A DNA stretch of 64,000 nt, taken from NCBI RefSeq assembly GCF_003122325.1, contig NZ_QFBC01000003.1, positions 248,001-312,000 on the forward strand, written 5' to 3'. Positions 51,777-60,358 of this stretch are shown piece after piece. The notes under the pieces are model-generated. The model was given only the letters and a program-made list of their open reading frames with translations, made no database searches and was not told where the DNA came from. The translations under genes and the position numbers were made by a program. Source of the DNA: Rhizobium album (GTDB lineage: Bacteria > Pseudomonadota > Alphaproteobacteria > Rhizobiales > Rhizobiaceae). Positions within the stretch are counted from its first letter, which is position 1. Each line of letters starts with the position of its first letter.

Positions 51777-54005
51777 TTATTGCGCCTTGGCCACCGGCCG
51801 CACCAGCGAGGTGACGCGGCGCACGGTCACCCGGCGATTCTGCTGTTCGCTGGCCTGGGTGCGCACCTTGAGGTAACGCTCCCCATAACCCTGCGGCACC
51901 AGGTTTTCCGGCGGGATGCCGTAGACGTCCGTCAGCAACGCAGCCACCGCTTCGGCACGCTGGTCGGAGAGGATCAGGTTCTTCTGGTCGGAACCGACGG
52001 CATCCGTATGGCCTTCGATCAGGAAGGTTTCGCCCGGATCGCGGTCGAGAACCTTCGTCATCGCATCCGCCACCTTGCGCAACGTCTTCGCCTGGCTCAT
52101 CGGCACCTCGGCACTGCCGGAAGCGAAGGTGATGGTGTCGAGGTCGATACGGCGTACCTTGTCGCGCAGGCGGGCGGAATAACGCACCTCGTCGATCGAA
52201 TAGGTGCGTTCGACACGCTCGACCGGCGGCTCGGCCAGGAATTCGTAGTAGTCGCGGTTCAAATCCTCGGAGGTATCGACGATGTAGTCGCTGACCGGAA
52301 TGCGCAGGCGCATCGGCGGCAGGTCGTCGCCGGCGTCGCGGACCAGCGGCGGACGGCTGCGGTCTGCCTCCGGCGCAAAGACCAGCAGATATTCTTCACC
52401 GTCGCGGCCGATGCGCGTGCGCTGTATGACGTCGCCGTAGGCATTGTAGATCGTCACCAGCCGCACGCCATTCGAACGCACGATGGTTTCACGGACACGA
52501 CCGCGCGACAGTTCCTCGTAGAAGCTGTCCTCCGCATCGCGACGCAGCCGCGGCCGGTCGTCGCTGCGCACCACATAGCGGTCATCGACACGCAGCACCG
52601 TCCGGTTGTCGTTCTGCTGCACGATGCTGATGTTGTTGATCGTATTGTTCACCGTGTTGTTGCTGATCGTCGTGCCACCAGCCTCAGCATCGCGGCGCGC
52701 CGGCAGTTCGAACTCCGGCGTTTCCTTGATGCGCCGGCCCTTTTCCTCGATCTGCTGGCGAATCACCTTCGTCTCGACGGCTGTGGCTGTCGCCTGCGCC
52801 TCGGCATCGCTGGTCGGCGGCTTGATGTTCTGTTCCTCGGTGCGTTGCGCCTCGCGCTGCTTGCGCCGCTCTTCGCGTGAGGTCTGGCCGCCGCGGTTGT
52901 CGGCGTCTTTGTCGCTGTCGAGCACGGCGGCACCGTTTTCGACCGGAAGCACGACCGTCTCGCTGGTCCGCGACGGATCGGCGGCGATCGCCTGCTTCTC
53001 TTCCTGGCTGCGCGTATCGACGATTTCCGGCACCACGACGGGCTGGGTCGCCGTTTCCCCGGCATTCTGCTGATCGGCCGGTTGCTGCTGGCCATCGGCG
53101 GTCGCCGGCTGGTTTTCCTGAGCCGGCTGTTCACCCTCGGTCACCGAGGGCTGCTGTTCGCCGCCGGCCGGTTGCTGCTGCTGGTCCTGCGCGGTCGCGG
53201 GCTGGTCACCGGTGACCGGCTGCTCGCCTTCCGTGACCACAGGCTGTTCCTGCTGCTGCTGTTGCTCCGCAGCACGCTGGGCATCTTCCGCAGCCTTCTG
53301 CTCGGCGGCGCGTTGCGCCTCTTCGGCAGCCTGCTGATCAGCGGCACGCTGGGCTTCCTCGGCAGCTTTCTGTTCGGCAGCACGTTGCGCCTCTTCACCG
53401 GCCTGTTGCTCGGCAGCGCGCTGTGCTTCTTCGGCAGCCTGCTGTTCAGCAGCCCGTTGCGCCTCCTGCGCAGCCTGCTGTTCAGCAGCACGCTGCGCTT
53501 CTTCGGCAGCCTGTTGCTCTGCAGCGCGTTGTGCCTCCTGAGCGGCCTGTTCCTCAGCAGCCCGCTGGGCTTCCTGGGCTGCCTGCTGCTCAGCGGCGCG
53601 CTGCGCCTCTTCGGCAGCCTGTTGTTCGGCAGCGCGTTGTGCTTCCTGTGCGGCTTGCTCCTCGGCAGCCCGCTGAGCTTCCTGGGCAGCCTGCTGTTCT
53701 GCGGCGCGCTGCGCCTCTTCGGCAGCGCGTTGTGCTTCCTGCGCGGCCTGTTCCTCGGCGGCACGCTGCGCTTCCTGCGCGGCCTGTTCCTCGGCGGCAC
53801 GCTGCGCTTCCTGGGCAGCTTGTTGTTCAGCGGCGCGCTGCGCCTCCTCTGCTGCCTGTTGCTCCTGCAACTGGCGCTGTTCGTCGTCGCTGGCTTGTGC
53901 CACCTCGTAGGTGCGCAAGGCACCATCGGCCAGCGCCGGCCCCGTCATCAGCACGGCCGAAAGCGGCAGCGCCACGGTGGCGAACAGTGTGGATCGAAGG
54001 GTCAT
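51777..54005 (-). CDS. OmpA-family outer-membrane/peptidoglycan-linking protein with long repeat domain
   Basis: The 742-residue protein has a signal peptide (LFATVALPLSAVLMTGPALA), a 200-residue helical domain of 12-residue repeats rich in Ala/Gln/Glu/Arg (EAQRAAEQQAAQ), a Gln/Pro/Gly-rich flexible section, a helical stretch, and a C-terminal OmpA peptidoglycan-binding domain with TITFASGSAEVPMSQAKTLRK, GHTDAVGSDQKNLILSDQRA and ENLVPQGYGE. The central region includes a conserved VRRIDLDTI-type lead-in to the OmpA fold. ATG 54005 is used as GAGGAAAC precedes it; in-frame ATGs at 54032 and 54179 lack sites. Confidence 0.88.
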   Translation of the reverse strand: MTLRSTLFATVALPLSAVLMTGPALADGALRTYEVAQASDDEQRQLQEQQAAEEAQRAAEQQAAQEAQRAAEEQAAQEAQRAAEEQAAQEAQRAAEEAQRAAEQQAAQEAQRAAEEQAAQEAQRAAEQQAAEEAQRAAEQQAAQEAQRAAEEQAAQEAQRAAEQQAAEEAQRAAEQQAAQEAQRAAEQQAAEEAQRAAEQQAGEEAQRAAEQKAAEEAQRAADQQAAEEAQRAAEQKAAEDAQRAAEQQQQQEQPVVTEGEQPVTGDQPATAQDQQQQPAGGEQQPSVTEGEQPAQENQPATADGQQQPADQQNAGETATQPVVVPEIVDTRSQEEKQAIAADPSRTSETVVLPVENGAAVLDSDKDADNRGGQTSREERRKQREAQRTEEQNIKPPTSDAEAQATATAVETKVIRQQIEEKGRRIKETPEFELPARRDAEAGGTTISNNTVNNTINNISIVQQNDNRTVLRVDDRYVVRSDDRPRLRRDAEDSFYEELSRGRVRETIVRSNGVRLVTIYNAYGDVIQRTRIGRDGEEYLLVFAPEADRSRPPLVRDAGDDLPPMRLRIPVSDYIVDTSEDLNRDYYEFLAEPPVERVERTYSIDEVRYSARLRDKVRRIDLDTITFASGSAEVPMSQAKTLRKVADAMTKVLDRDPGETFLIEGHTDAVGSDQKNLILSDQRAEAVAALLTDVYGIPPENLVPQGYGERYLKVRTQASEQQNRRVTVRRVTSLVRPVAKAQ
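53256..53850 (-). repeat. 36-bp tandem repeats in the OmpA-family gene
   Basis: About 17 copies of EAQRAA are spaced 12 residues apart (one interval is shortened to 7), with alternating Q/E at defined positions. At the DNA level the copies differ by synonymous and Gln/Glu changes, forming two or three sub-types in runs. The region is prone to copy-number change. The spacing keeps acidic, basic and Ala faces of one long helix. Confidence 0.92.
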
Positions 54006-54342
54006 GGGCTTGTTTCCTCGTTGCCAGGACATTCGTATTGGCCCTCCTGTACGCAGACACGAACAGGAAGCGCTTCTTCCTAAAAAAGTAGGAAACGGCG
54101 CCTTAACCGGCGATGAATGGCGCGCCTTGCGCACCAATGCGCAGAAACGGGGTTTGTTCCAGAACCAACGTCCCGCCATTCCGGCTGCAGCCGTCTTCTC
54201 CTTTCGTTGGGTTCGTTTGTTTTCAGGTTGATTTTATGCGAAAGCAGATGAATATCGAAGGAAGGTGGTGCAGGTTTCCACCTTAGAACGGGTGACAGGA
54301 AAAAATCAAACGGCAGGCACCCGGCCAACAGAGAGGATCCTC
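54006..54342. other. 337-bp gap between the OmpA-family gene and the ABC transport operon
   Basis: No gene is supported. It holds the divergent promoters and a 6-bp inverted repeat TTCCTA / TAGGAA around an A-rich loop (54077-54094). The plus-strand ribosome binding site GAGAGGATCC lies just before the binding-protein start. Confidence 0.6.
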
Positions 54343-55125
54343 ATGCGTATTTCTACCCGTCTTCTGGCGGCTGCCTCCATCGCAGCCATGTCGCTTTTCG
54401 CCGGCTCGGCGCTTGCAGATGGCGAAAAAATCATCATCGGCACCGAAGGCGCCTATCCGCCCTTCAACAATCTGGAAGCCGACGGCACGCTCACCGGTTT
54501 CGACATCGACATCGCCAAGGCGCTCTGTGAAGAGATGAAAGCCGAGTGCACGTTCGTCACCCAGGACTGGGACGGCATCATCCCGGCGCTGCAGGCGAAA
54601 AAATTCGACGCCATCATCGCCTCGATGTCGATCACGCCGGAGCGCAAGGAGAAGGTCGACTTCACCGACAAATATTACAATACCGGCCCGGCGATCGCCG
54701 TACCGAAGGATTCGACGATCACCGAAGCAACCGAAGATGCCCTCGCCGGCAAGGTCATCGGCGCGCAGTCCTCGACCACGCACGCCAACTATGCCGAAGC
54801 ACACCTGAAGAAGTCCGAGCTGAAGCTCTATCCGACCACCGACGAATACAAGCTCGACATCACCAACGGCCGCATCGACGGTGTCGTCGACGACGTCGTG
54901 GTGCTGTCCGAATGGGTGAAGTCGGAAGCCGGCGCCTGCTGCAAGATCCTCGCCAAGCTGCCGATCGACATCGAGATCAACGGCCCCGGCGCCGGCATCG
55001 CCGTGCGCAAGGGTGACGACGCGCTGCGCGAAAAATTCAACGCCGCCATCAAGGCGATCCGCGCGAACGGCAAGTACAAGGAAGTCAACGCCAAGTATTT
55101 CGATTTCGACGTCTATGGTGATTGA
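54343..55125 (+). CDS. Polar amino acid ABC transporter substrate-binding protein
   Basis: The 260-residue periplasmic protein has a signal peptide (ASIAAMSLFAGSALA) and the family 3 solute-binding pattern: GTEGAYPPFNN, GFDIDIAKALCEEM, SMSITPERKEKVDFTDKYY, GRIDGVVDD. Closest in style to lysine/arginine/ornithine/histidine binders (HisJ/ArgT). It is the first gene of the operon and is followed by a terminator before the permease genes. Confidence 0.93.
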   Translation: MRISTRLLAAASIAAMSLFAGSALADGEKIIIGTEGAYPPFNNLEADGTLTGFDIDIAKALCEEMKAECTFVTQDWDGIIPALQAKKFDAIIASMSITPERKEKVDFTDKYYNTGPAIAVPKDSTITEATEDALAGKVIGAQSSTTHANYAEAHLKKSELKLYPTTDEYKLDITNGRIDGVVDDVVVLSEWVKSEAGACCKILAKLPIDIEINGPGAGIAVRKGDDALREKFNAAIKAIRANGKYKEVNAKYFDFDVYGD

Positions 55126-55147
55126 GATCGGTCGCGCCTGACAAACG

Positions 55148-55178
55148 ATGGCGGAAGGCTTGCTCTTCCGCCATTTTT
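55148..55178 (+). terminator. Terminator between the binding-protein and permease genes
   Basis: A 9-bp stem ATGGCGGAA / TTCCGCCAT with a 9-nt loop is followed by five T. It lies 22 bases after the stop codon and 70 bases before the permease start; it probably lets only a fraction of transcripts continue. Confidence 0.87.
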
Positions 55179-55248
55179 GTTTGACAAAGATGACAACAAC
55201 GACAAGCGGCCGATCCATACATGAAGGCCGCAAAGGGGATGTACCGGC

Positions 55249-56052
55249 ATGAGCGGATTGTTTTCCGCCTTGGGCTCGTTCTGGGCCTGGATTACCTATG
55301 CTCTGGATCCGCTGTGCGGACCGGTCGGCCTTTTTTCCCTGTTCGGCTCGTCAAGCCTGGTCGCCTGCGGCGATACCGGCTGGGGCGACGAGATCGCCCT
55401 CGGCGTCAAGGTGACGTTGACGCTTGCGCTCTCCACCCTGCCGCTCGGCCTGCTGATCGGTTTTTTCGTGGCGCTCGCCATGCAGTCGAAGGACCGGACG
55501 CTCAGGCTCGCCGCCGGCATCTACACCACCATCTTCCGCGGCCTCCCCGAACTCCTGACGCTGTTCATCGTCTATTACGGGGCGCAGATCCTCATCCAGT
55601 CGGGGCTGTCAGCCATCGGTTTCGAGGAACGCATCGAGATCAACGCCTTTTTCGCCGGCATGCTGGCGCTGTCGGTGGTCTTCTCCTCCTATTGTTCGGA
55701 AGTGCTGCTTTCGGCCTTCAAGGCAATCCCCAACGGGCAATATGAGGCCGGCGACGCGCTCGGCCTGCATCGCGGCCGCACCATGCTGCTGATCATCGTG
55801 CCGCAACTGGTGCGCATCGCGCTGCCCGGCCTGGGGAACCTCTGGATGAACCTGCTGAAGGATACGGCGCTCGTGTCGATCATCGGTCTGTCGGATATCC
55901 TGCGGCAGACCGGCGTGGCCGCCAAGGTCAGCAAGGAAGCCTTCTTCTTCTATCTTCTCGCCTGCATCCTGTTCCTGGTGCTTGCCGTCGTCTCCTCGGG
56001 CGGCCTGCGGCTGATCGAGCGATGGGCGCGGCGGTCGGAGGTGCGCCGATGA
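55249..56052 (+). CDS. Polar amino acid ABC transporter permease (HisQ-like)
   Basis: The 267-residue inner-membrane protein has about five helices and the conserved EAA loop (EAGDALGLHRGRTMLLIIVPQLVRIALPGLGN). The first 45 residues carry a Gly/Cys-containing extracytoplasmic stretch. It partners with the next permease; no ATPase gene is encoded here, so one from elsewhere must serve. It overlaps the next gene by four bases (ATGA). Confidence 0.92.
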   Translation: MSGLFSALGSFWAWITYALDPLCGPVGLFSLFGSSSLVACGDTGWGDEIALGVKVTLTLALSTLPLGLLIGFFVALAMQSKDRTLRLAAGIYTTIFRGLPELLTLFIVYYGAQILIQSGLSAIGFEERIEINAFFAGMLALSVVFSSYCSEVLLSAFKAIPNGQYEAGDALGLHRGRTMLLIIVPQLVRIALPGLGNLWMNLLKDTALVSIIGLSDILRQTGVAAKVSKEAFFFYLLACILFLVLAVVSSGGLRLIERWARRSEVRR

Positions 56053-56879
56053 GTTTCGTCGAGCGCATGATCCCGCCCCGCCCCGCTCCGGCCGCCAAGG
56101 TCCAGTCGATCTCGGCCGCACGCATCGCCGGCATCCTGATGCTGATCGTCTGGGCCCTGCTCGCCGCGGGGCTGGTCTACATGATGATTTCCAACTGGGA
56201 TACCGACAAGTTCGTCCGTTATGGACCGCGTTACCTCTCCGGCCTGTGGGTGACGGCTTCGCTGGTGAGCCTGTCGATCGTCTTCGGCGCCGCCCTTTCC
56301 CTGCCGATCGCCTTTGCCCGTATGTCCGGCAACCGCGTGGCGAACGGCCTCGCCTACGCCTATGTCTACATCTTCCGCGGCACGCCGCTCCTGGCGCAGC
56401 TCTACCTGATCTATTACGGCCTCGGCTCCTTTCGGCCGCAACTGGAGGCCGTCGGCCTGTGGTGGTTCTTCCGCGAGGCCTGGTATTGCGGCCTGCTGTC
56501 GATGACACTCAACACCGCCGCCTACCAGGCGGAAATCCTGCGTGGCGCGATCCAGAGCGTGCCGAAAGGTCAGCATGAGGGCGCCCAATCCCTCGGGCTG
56601 CCGCCGATGGTAACCTTCCGCAAGATCATCCTGCCGCAGGCGCTCATCGTCGCCTTGCGCCCCTACGGCAACGAGATCATCCTGATGATCAAGGGATCGG
56701 CCGTCGTCGCCGTCGTCACGGTGCTCGACCTGATGGGCCAGACGCGTTACGCCTTCTCGCGCACCTTCGATTACCAGGCCTACCTCTGGGCGGCGATCTT
56801 CTACCTCTCCATCGTCGAGGTGCTCCGTCATGTCTGGGCGTCGATCGAAGCCCGCCTGACGCGACATCTCAAGCGTTGA
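56049..56879 (+). CDS. Polar amino acid ABC transporter permease (HisM-like)
   Basis: The 276-residue inner-membrane protein has about five helices and an EAA loop (QHEGAQSLGLPPMVTFRKIILPQALIVALRPYGNE). An N-terminal extension of 30 residues precedes the first helix. The start at 56049 gives the 4-bp ATGA overlap with the upstream permease gene. No ATP-binding protein follows; the next gene is usg. Confidence 0.92.
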   Translation: MSFVERMIPPRPAPAAKVQSISAARIAGILMLIVWALLAAGLVYMMISNWDTDKFVRYGPRYLSGLWVTASLVSLSIVFGAALSLPIAFARMSGNRVANGLAYAYVYIFRGTPLLAQLYLIYYGLGSFRPQLEAVGLWWFFREAWYCGLLSMTLNTAAYQAEILRGAIQSVPKGQHEGAQSLGLPPMVTFRKIILPQALIVALRPYGNEIILMIKGSAVVAVVTVLDLMGQTRYAFSRTFDYQAYLWAAIFYLSIVEVLRHVWASIEARLTRHLKR

Positions 56880-57038
56880 GCCGTTTGGCAGCACTCTCCG
56901 ATGTCTGCTGCTAAACATTTGAATTTTTTGCCGAAAAAGCTCATACACGGCCTTTCGTAAAGCATCCGTTAACCGTCGCATGTTTCCATTTCAAGGACCA
57001 CCCGAAATCAGAGTGGAGCTTTGAAAGCGAGGTTGTCG

Positions 57039-57305
57039 ATGAACAAGGACATGGAACTGCAACTGAAGGGTTATGGTCTTACCACCGCCCATATCCTCTA
57101 CCGCATGCCCGATCACCAGACTATACTGCAAACCTTCGTCTGGCAGGCCTACGACCTCGCCCCCGACTTCCCGGAAATGAAGACCTTCCTGAAGTTCTGG
57201 CAGCAGAAGCTCGACGGCCCGCTGCATTCCGTGCGCTATTTCCACCGCAAGCTGATTTCGGCCAGCGAATGGCGCGGCTTGAGGGGTGAATTCATCCTCA
57301 ATTGA
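57039..57305 (+). CDS. usg: Usg family protein
   Basis: The 88-residue soluble protein matches the small Usg family of Hyphomicrobiales: MELQLKGYGLTTAHILYRMPDHQTILQTFVWQAYDLAPDFPEM, LHSVRYFHRKLISASEWR. The name comes from its position upstream of trp genes in some species; function unknown. ATG 57039 follows GCGAGG; a TTG at 57021 is possible. Confidence 0.88.
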   Translation: MNKDMELQLKGYGLTTAHILYRMPDHQTILQTFVWQAYDLAPDFPEMKTFLKFWQQKLDGPLHSVRYFHRKLISASEWRGLRGEFILN

Positions 57306-57310
57306 CGGGC

Positions 57311-58030
57311 TCAAACATGCACTTCGCCATGCGCGAGTTCGCCGTCGTCGGGCTCGACATGCAATGAGCCGAACAGCACGAGGACATAGAAGATTGCCAC
57401 CGTAGCGATAACCCACCAACCGGACAGCGGTCCGAGCGCCGCATTGGCGACGACGTCGGTCCAGGCGCGCTCCACCGGCAAGCCGTCGGGCTGCAGCTTC
57501 GGCGACGTTATCTTCAGCAGCCACGCCAACAGCAGGATGAGATACATCCAGCAATAGTTGCGTCTGAGCCGGCGGAACAGGGCTTCGCGATAGTCCATCA
57601 GAAACAGCGGCGACCTGAGGCTTTTGGAAATGGCCGCCTGCCATTGCGTGCCGATCTCGGAACGGCCGCCGAGCAGTTCGGCAAAATAGCCGCGCTCGAG
57701 CAATCGCACCCTTGCCCTGTAGACGTCGAAGAAACGGTAGCGACGCGCCTCGATCAACAGGAGGAGCGACACCAGAAGCATGCCGAACAGCACCACGCCA
57801 TGATGCGACGTCGGCGTCGAAAGCGACACCGAAAGAAGCGCCGCGACCATGGTGATGGCCCAGTTGGAGGTCCGGTCGATGCGGTCGCGCCAGCTGGTCA
57901 TCCGTCCGAGTTCGCCGCGGTAATAATGCACCAGCGAATTGATCGTCTCTGCCGAATTCGAGGGAAACAGCGCCGGCTTTTCGCCGGCCTCGGCATGCTC
58001 CAGTGTGAGTCCGCTCAGTTCGCGGGGCAT
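57311..58030 (-). CDS. DUF2270 membrane protein
   Basis: The 239-residue protein matches DUF2270: N-terminal INSLVHYYRGELGRMTSWRDRIDRTSNWAI, about four transmembrane helices in two pairs (SVSLSTPTSHHGVVLFGMLLVSLLLL region and WVIATVAIFYVLVLFG), and a central RYRFFDVYRARVRLLE motif. Function unknown. It is convergent with usg, whose stop is 5 bp away. Confidence 0.88.
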   Translation of the reverse strand: MPRELSGLTLEHAEAGEKPALFPSNSAETINSLVHYYRGELGRMTSWRDRIDRTSNWAITMVAALLSVSLSTPTSHHGVVLFGMLLVSLLLLIEARRYRFFDVYRARVRLLERGYFAELLGGRSEIGTQWQAAISKSLRSPLFLMDYREALFRRLRRNYCWMYLILLLAWLLKITSPKLQPDGLPVERAWTDVVANAALGPLSGWWVIATVAIFYVLVLFGSLHVEPDDGELAHGEVHV

Positions 58031-58153
58031 CGGTCGTCACCTGCATTCGTCCATGGCATATCGGGGAAACGGCCGGGGCGGCAAACCGTTCCCTTGCCAA
58101 TCGGCCCTGCGGAGCTTAGAGGCAGTCGAAACGACTTCAGCTAGGAACCGGCC

Positions 58154-58966
58154 ATGACCAAGATCGACGAAGAAGCGCTCGCAGAAGCCTATAACCGCGC
58201 GCTGGCGCTTGAAAAGGCCGGCGATGTCGATGCCGCCGTCAAGGCCTATGAAGAAGTCCTGGCGCTCGATCCCGAAGATCACGGCGGAGCCGCGGTGCGC
58301 ATCGCCGCCATGGGACGGGGCGAGACGCCGCCCAAGGCGCCCGACGCCTATGTCGAAACCCTCTTCGACCAGCATGCCGAAGTGTTCGAGGACGTGCTGG
58401 TCGAACAGCTCGGTTATGCCGTGCCGATGATGGTGCGGCAGCGGCTGCAGGCGCTCGGCCTCGGCCCGTTCAAGCGCTTGCTCGACCTCGGCTGCGGCAC
58501 CGGCCTCACCGGCGAAGCGCTGCAAGACATGGTCGACGATCTGACCGGCATCGACATTTCCGAAAACATGGTGGAAATCGCCCACGAAAAGGAAGTCTAC
58601 GAGACCCTTTACGTCGCCGAAGTCGAGGATTTCCTCGAAGACAATGACGACGAGCCTTTCGATATCATCACCGCCACTGACGTGCTGCCCTATCTCGGCG
58701 CCTTGGAACCGCTGTTCTTCGGCACCGCCGAAAACCTGCTGCCCGACGGCATCTTCGCTTTCTCCTCGGAAACCCTGCCGGAAGAGACCTTCGCCGGCCG
58801 CGCCTACATGGTCAACGCCAAGCAGCGTTTCGCCCATACCGAAGGTTACGTGCGCGACCGCCTGACGGCCACCGGCTTCGAACTCCTCGACATCACCGAC
58901 ATCAACGTCCGCATGGAGGACGGCCAGCCGACGCCGGGGCATCTGGTGATTGCCAAGCTGAAGTGA
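58154..58966 (+). CDS. TPR-containing class I SAM methyltransferase
   Basis: The 270-residue protein starts with one or two TPR-like helices (YNRALALEKAGDVDAAVKAYEEVLALDPED), then a linker and a methyltransferase domain with LLDLGCGTGLTGEAL (motif I), DISENMVEIA (acidic residue binding SAM ribose) and a motif-IV-like stretch PFDIITATDVLPYLG. AGGA precedes the ATG at 8 bases. The target is unknown; the TPR suggests a protein or complex substrate. Confidence 0.85.
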   Translation: MTKIDEEALAEAYNRALALEKAGDVDAAVKAYEEVLALDPEDHGGAAVRIAAMGRGETPPKAPDAYVETLFDQHAEVFEDVLVEQLGYAVPMMVRQRLQALGLGPFKRLLDLGCGTGLTGEALQDMVDDLTGIDISENMVEIAHEKEVYETLYVAEVEDFLEDNDDEPFDIITATDVLPYLGALEPLFFGTAENLLPDGIFAFSSETLPEETFAGRAYMVNAKQRFAHTEGYVRDRLTATGFELLDITDINVRMEDGQPTPGHLVIAKLK

Positions 58967-59077
58967 GCTGATCACCGCGACCGGGCCTGCGGGCAAGTCT
59001 GATCGCGGTGGTTATACCCTTCCCCCGGCCCTGCCTTTCCGCTACTCCTGTCACTCGATTTTCGAGGAGCAGCATGC

Positions 59078-59950
59078 ATGGCAAAAGTCGCATTCATCGG
59101 CCTTGGCGTCATGGGATACCCCATGGCCGGCCACCTGAAGACCAAGGGCGGACACGACGTCACCGTCTACAACCGCACCTTCTCCAAGGCCGAGGCCTGG
59201 GTGGCGGCTTTTGGCGGCAAGGCCGGCAAGACGCCGGCGGAGGCCGCCCGCGATGCCGATTTCGTCTTCACCTGCGTCGGCAATGACGACGACCTGCGCT
59301 CCGTCACCATCGGTGAGGACGGCGTCATCGCCGCTCTCAAGCCCGGCGCCGTGCTGATCGACAATACCACGGCGAGCGCCGAAGTGGCCCGCGAACTCGA
59401 CGAAGCCGCCCGCGCCAAAGGCTGCGCCTTCATCGATGCCCCGGTCTCCGGCGGCCAGGCGGGCGCCGAAAACGGCGTGCTCACCGTCATGTGCGGCGCC
59501 GAGGAGGCCGTCTTCGAAAAGGCGCGGCCGGTGATCGACGCCTATGCCCGCATGGTCGGGCTGATGGGACCGGTCGGCAGCGGCCAGCTGGCCAAGATGG
59601 TCAACCAGATCTGCATCGCCGGCCTCGTGCAGGGGCTTGCGGAGGGTATCCACTTCGGCAAGCAGGCCGGTCTCGACATCGAGAAACTGGTCGAAGTCAT
59701 CTCCAAGGGGGCGGCCGGCTCCTGGCAGATGGAAAACCGCCACAAGACGATGAACCAGGGCAAGTACGATTTCGGTTTTGCCGTCGACTGGATGCGCAAG
59801 GATCTCGGCATCGTGCTTTCCGAAGCCCGCCGCAACGGCGCCAAGCTGCCGGTCACCGCGCTGGTCGATCAGTTTTACGGTGACGTCCAGCAGATGGGCG
59901 GCCGGCGCTGGGATACCTCGTCCCTGCTCGCCCGCCTGGAAAAGAAATGA
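59078..59950 (+). CDS. Beta-hydroxyacid dehydrogenase (3-hydroxyisobutyrate dehydrogenase family)
   Basis: The 290-residue NAD(P)-dependent enzyme has the Rossmann turn FIGLGVMGYPMAGHL, the catalytic motif DAPVSGGQAGAENG, and the lysine helix GSGQLAKMVNQI (catalytic Lys). The substrate is not fixed by these motifs: 3-hydroxyisobutyrate, tartronate semialdehyde, 6-phosphogluconate-like or gamma-hydroxybutyrate are possible. A downstream gene overlaps its stop by four bases. Confidence 0.9.
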   Translation: MAKVAFIGLGVMGYPMAGHLKTKGGHDVTVYNRTFSKAEAWVAAFGGKAGKTPAEAARDADFVFTCVGNDDDLRSVTIGEDGVIAALKPGAVLIDNTTASAEVARELDEAARAKGCAFIDAPVSGGQAGAENGVLTVMCGAEEAVFEKARPVIDAYARMVGLMGPVGSGQLAKMVNQICIAGLVQGLAEGIHFGKQAGLDIEKLVEVISKGAAGSWQMENRHKTMNQGKYDFGFAVDWMRKDLGIVLSEARRNGAKLPVTALVDQFYGDVQQMGGRRWDTSSLLARLEKK

Positions 59951-60345
59951 TGCCTGCGGTCCCGGCGCGCATCCTGGGCTTGTGTCTTGCCCTGTTTTGC
60001 GCTGCCGGGACGCCTCGGCCCGCAGCTTCCGCATCCCCGCAGGAGATCGAAACGGAAATTGCCGCCGTGCTGCACCGGACGATCACGACCTGCTGGTCGC
60101 TGCCGGCAACGGCGGCAGCACTGCCGGTCATCACCTACCGCATCCATCTGGACCGCGGCGGTGCGCTTGTCGGCGAGCCGGAGCTTCTTGCACCCGCCGG
60201 TAAAGACGAAAAGGACCAGATCGTCGCCAGCGCCCGGCGCGCCATCCTGCGCTGCGCCCCGTTCACCGCCTTGCAGTCCTATGCGGAGCACTACGACGTC
60301 TGGAAACAGATAGACCTGCGTTTCGACATGTCGGACCTGCAATGA
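59947..60345 (+). CDS. Secreted protein with TolA/TonB C-terminal-like domain
   Basis: The 132-residue protein has a signal peptide (ILGLCLALFCAAGTPRPAASA) and a domain like the C-terminal part of TolA: a strand VITYRIHLDRGGALVGEPEL, then ASARRAILRCAPFTAL and YDVWKQIDLRFD, with two cysteines at the TolA disulfide positions. It has no membrane anchor helix or Pro-rich linker, so it is a stand-alone soluble domain. Start overlaps the dehydrogenase stop (ATGATG). Confidence 0.7.
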   Translation: MMPAVPARILGLCLALFCAAGTPRPAASASPQEIETEIAAVLHRTITTCWSLPATAAALPVITYRIHLDRGGALVGEPELLAPAGKDEKDQIVASARRAILRCAPFTALQSYAEHYDVWKQIDLRFDMSDLQ

Positions 60346-60358
60346 GGGAAGACCTGCA

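Noticed and set aside
53082-54083. 333-residue plus-strand frame opposite the OmpA repeats, hydrophobic and repetitive
   Set aside because: It is the complement of the 36-bp repeats. The opposite strand encodes a signal peptide and OmpA domain; the hydrophobic reading is a mirror of Gln/Ala/Glu codons.
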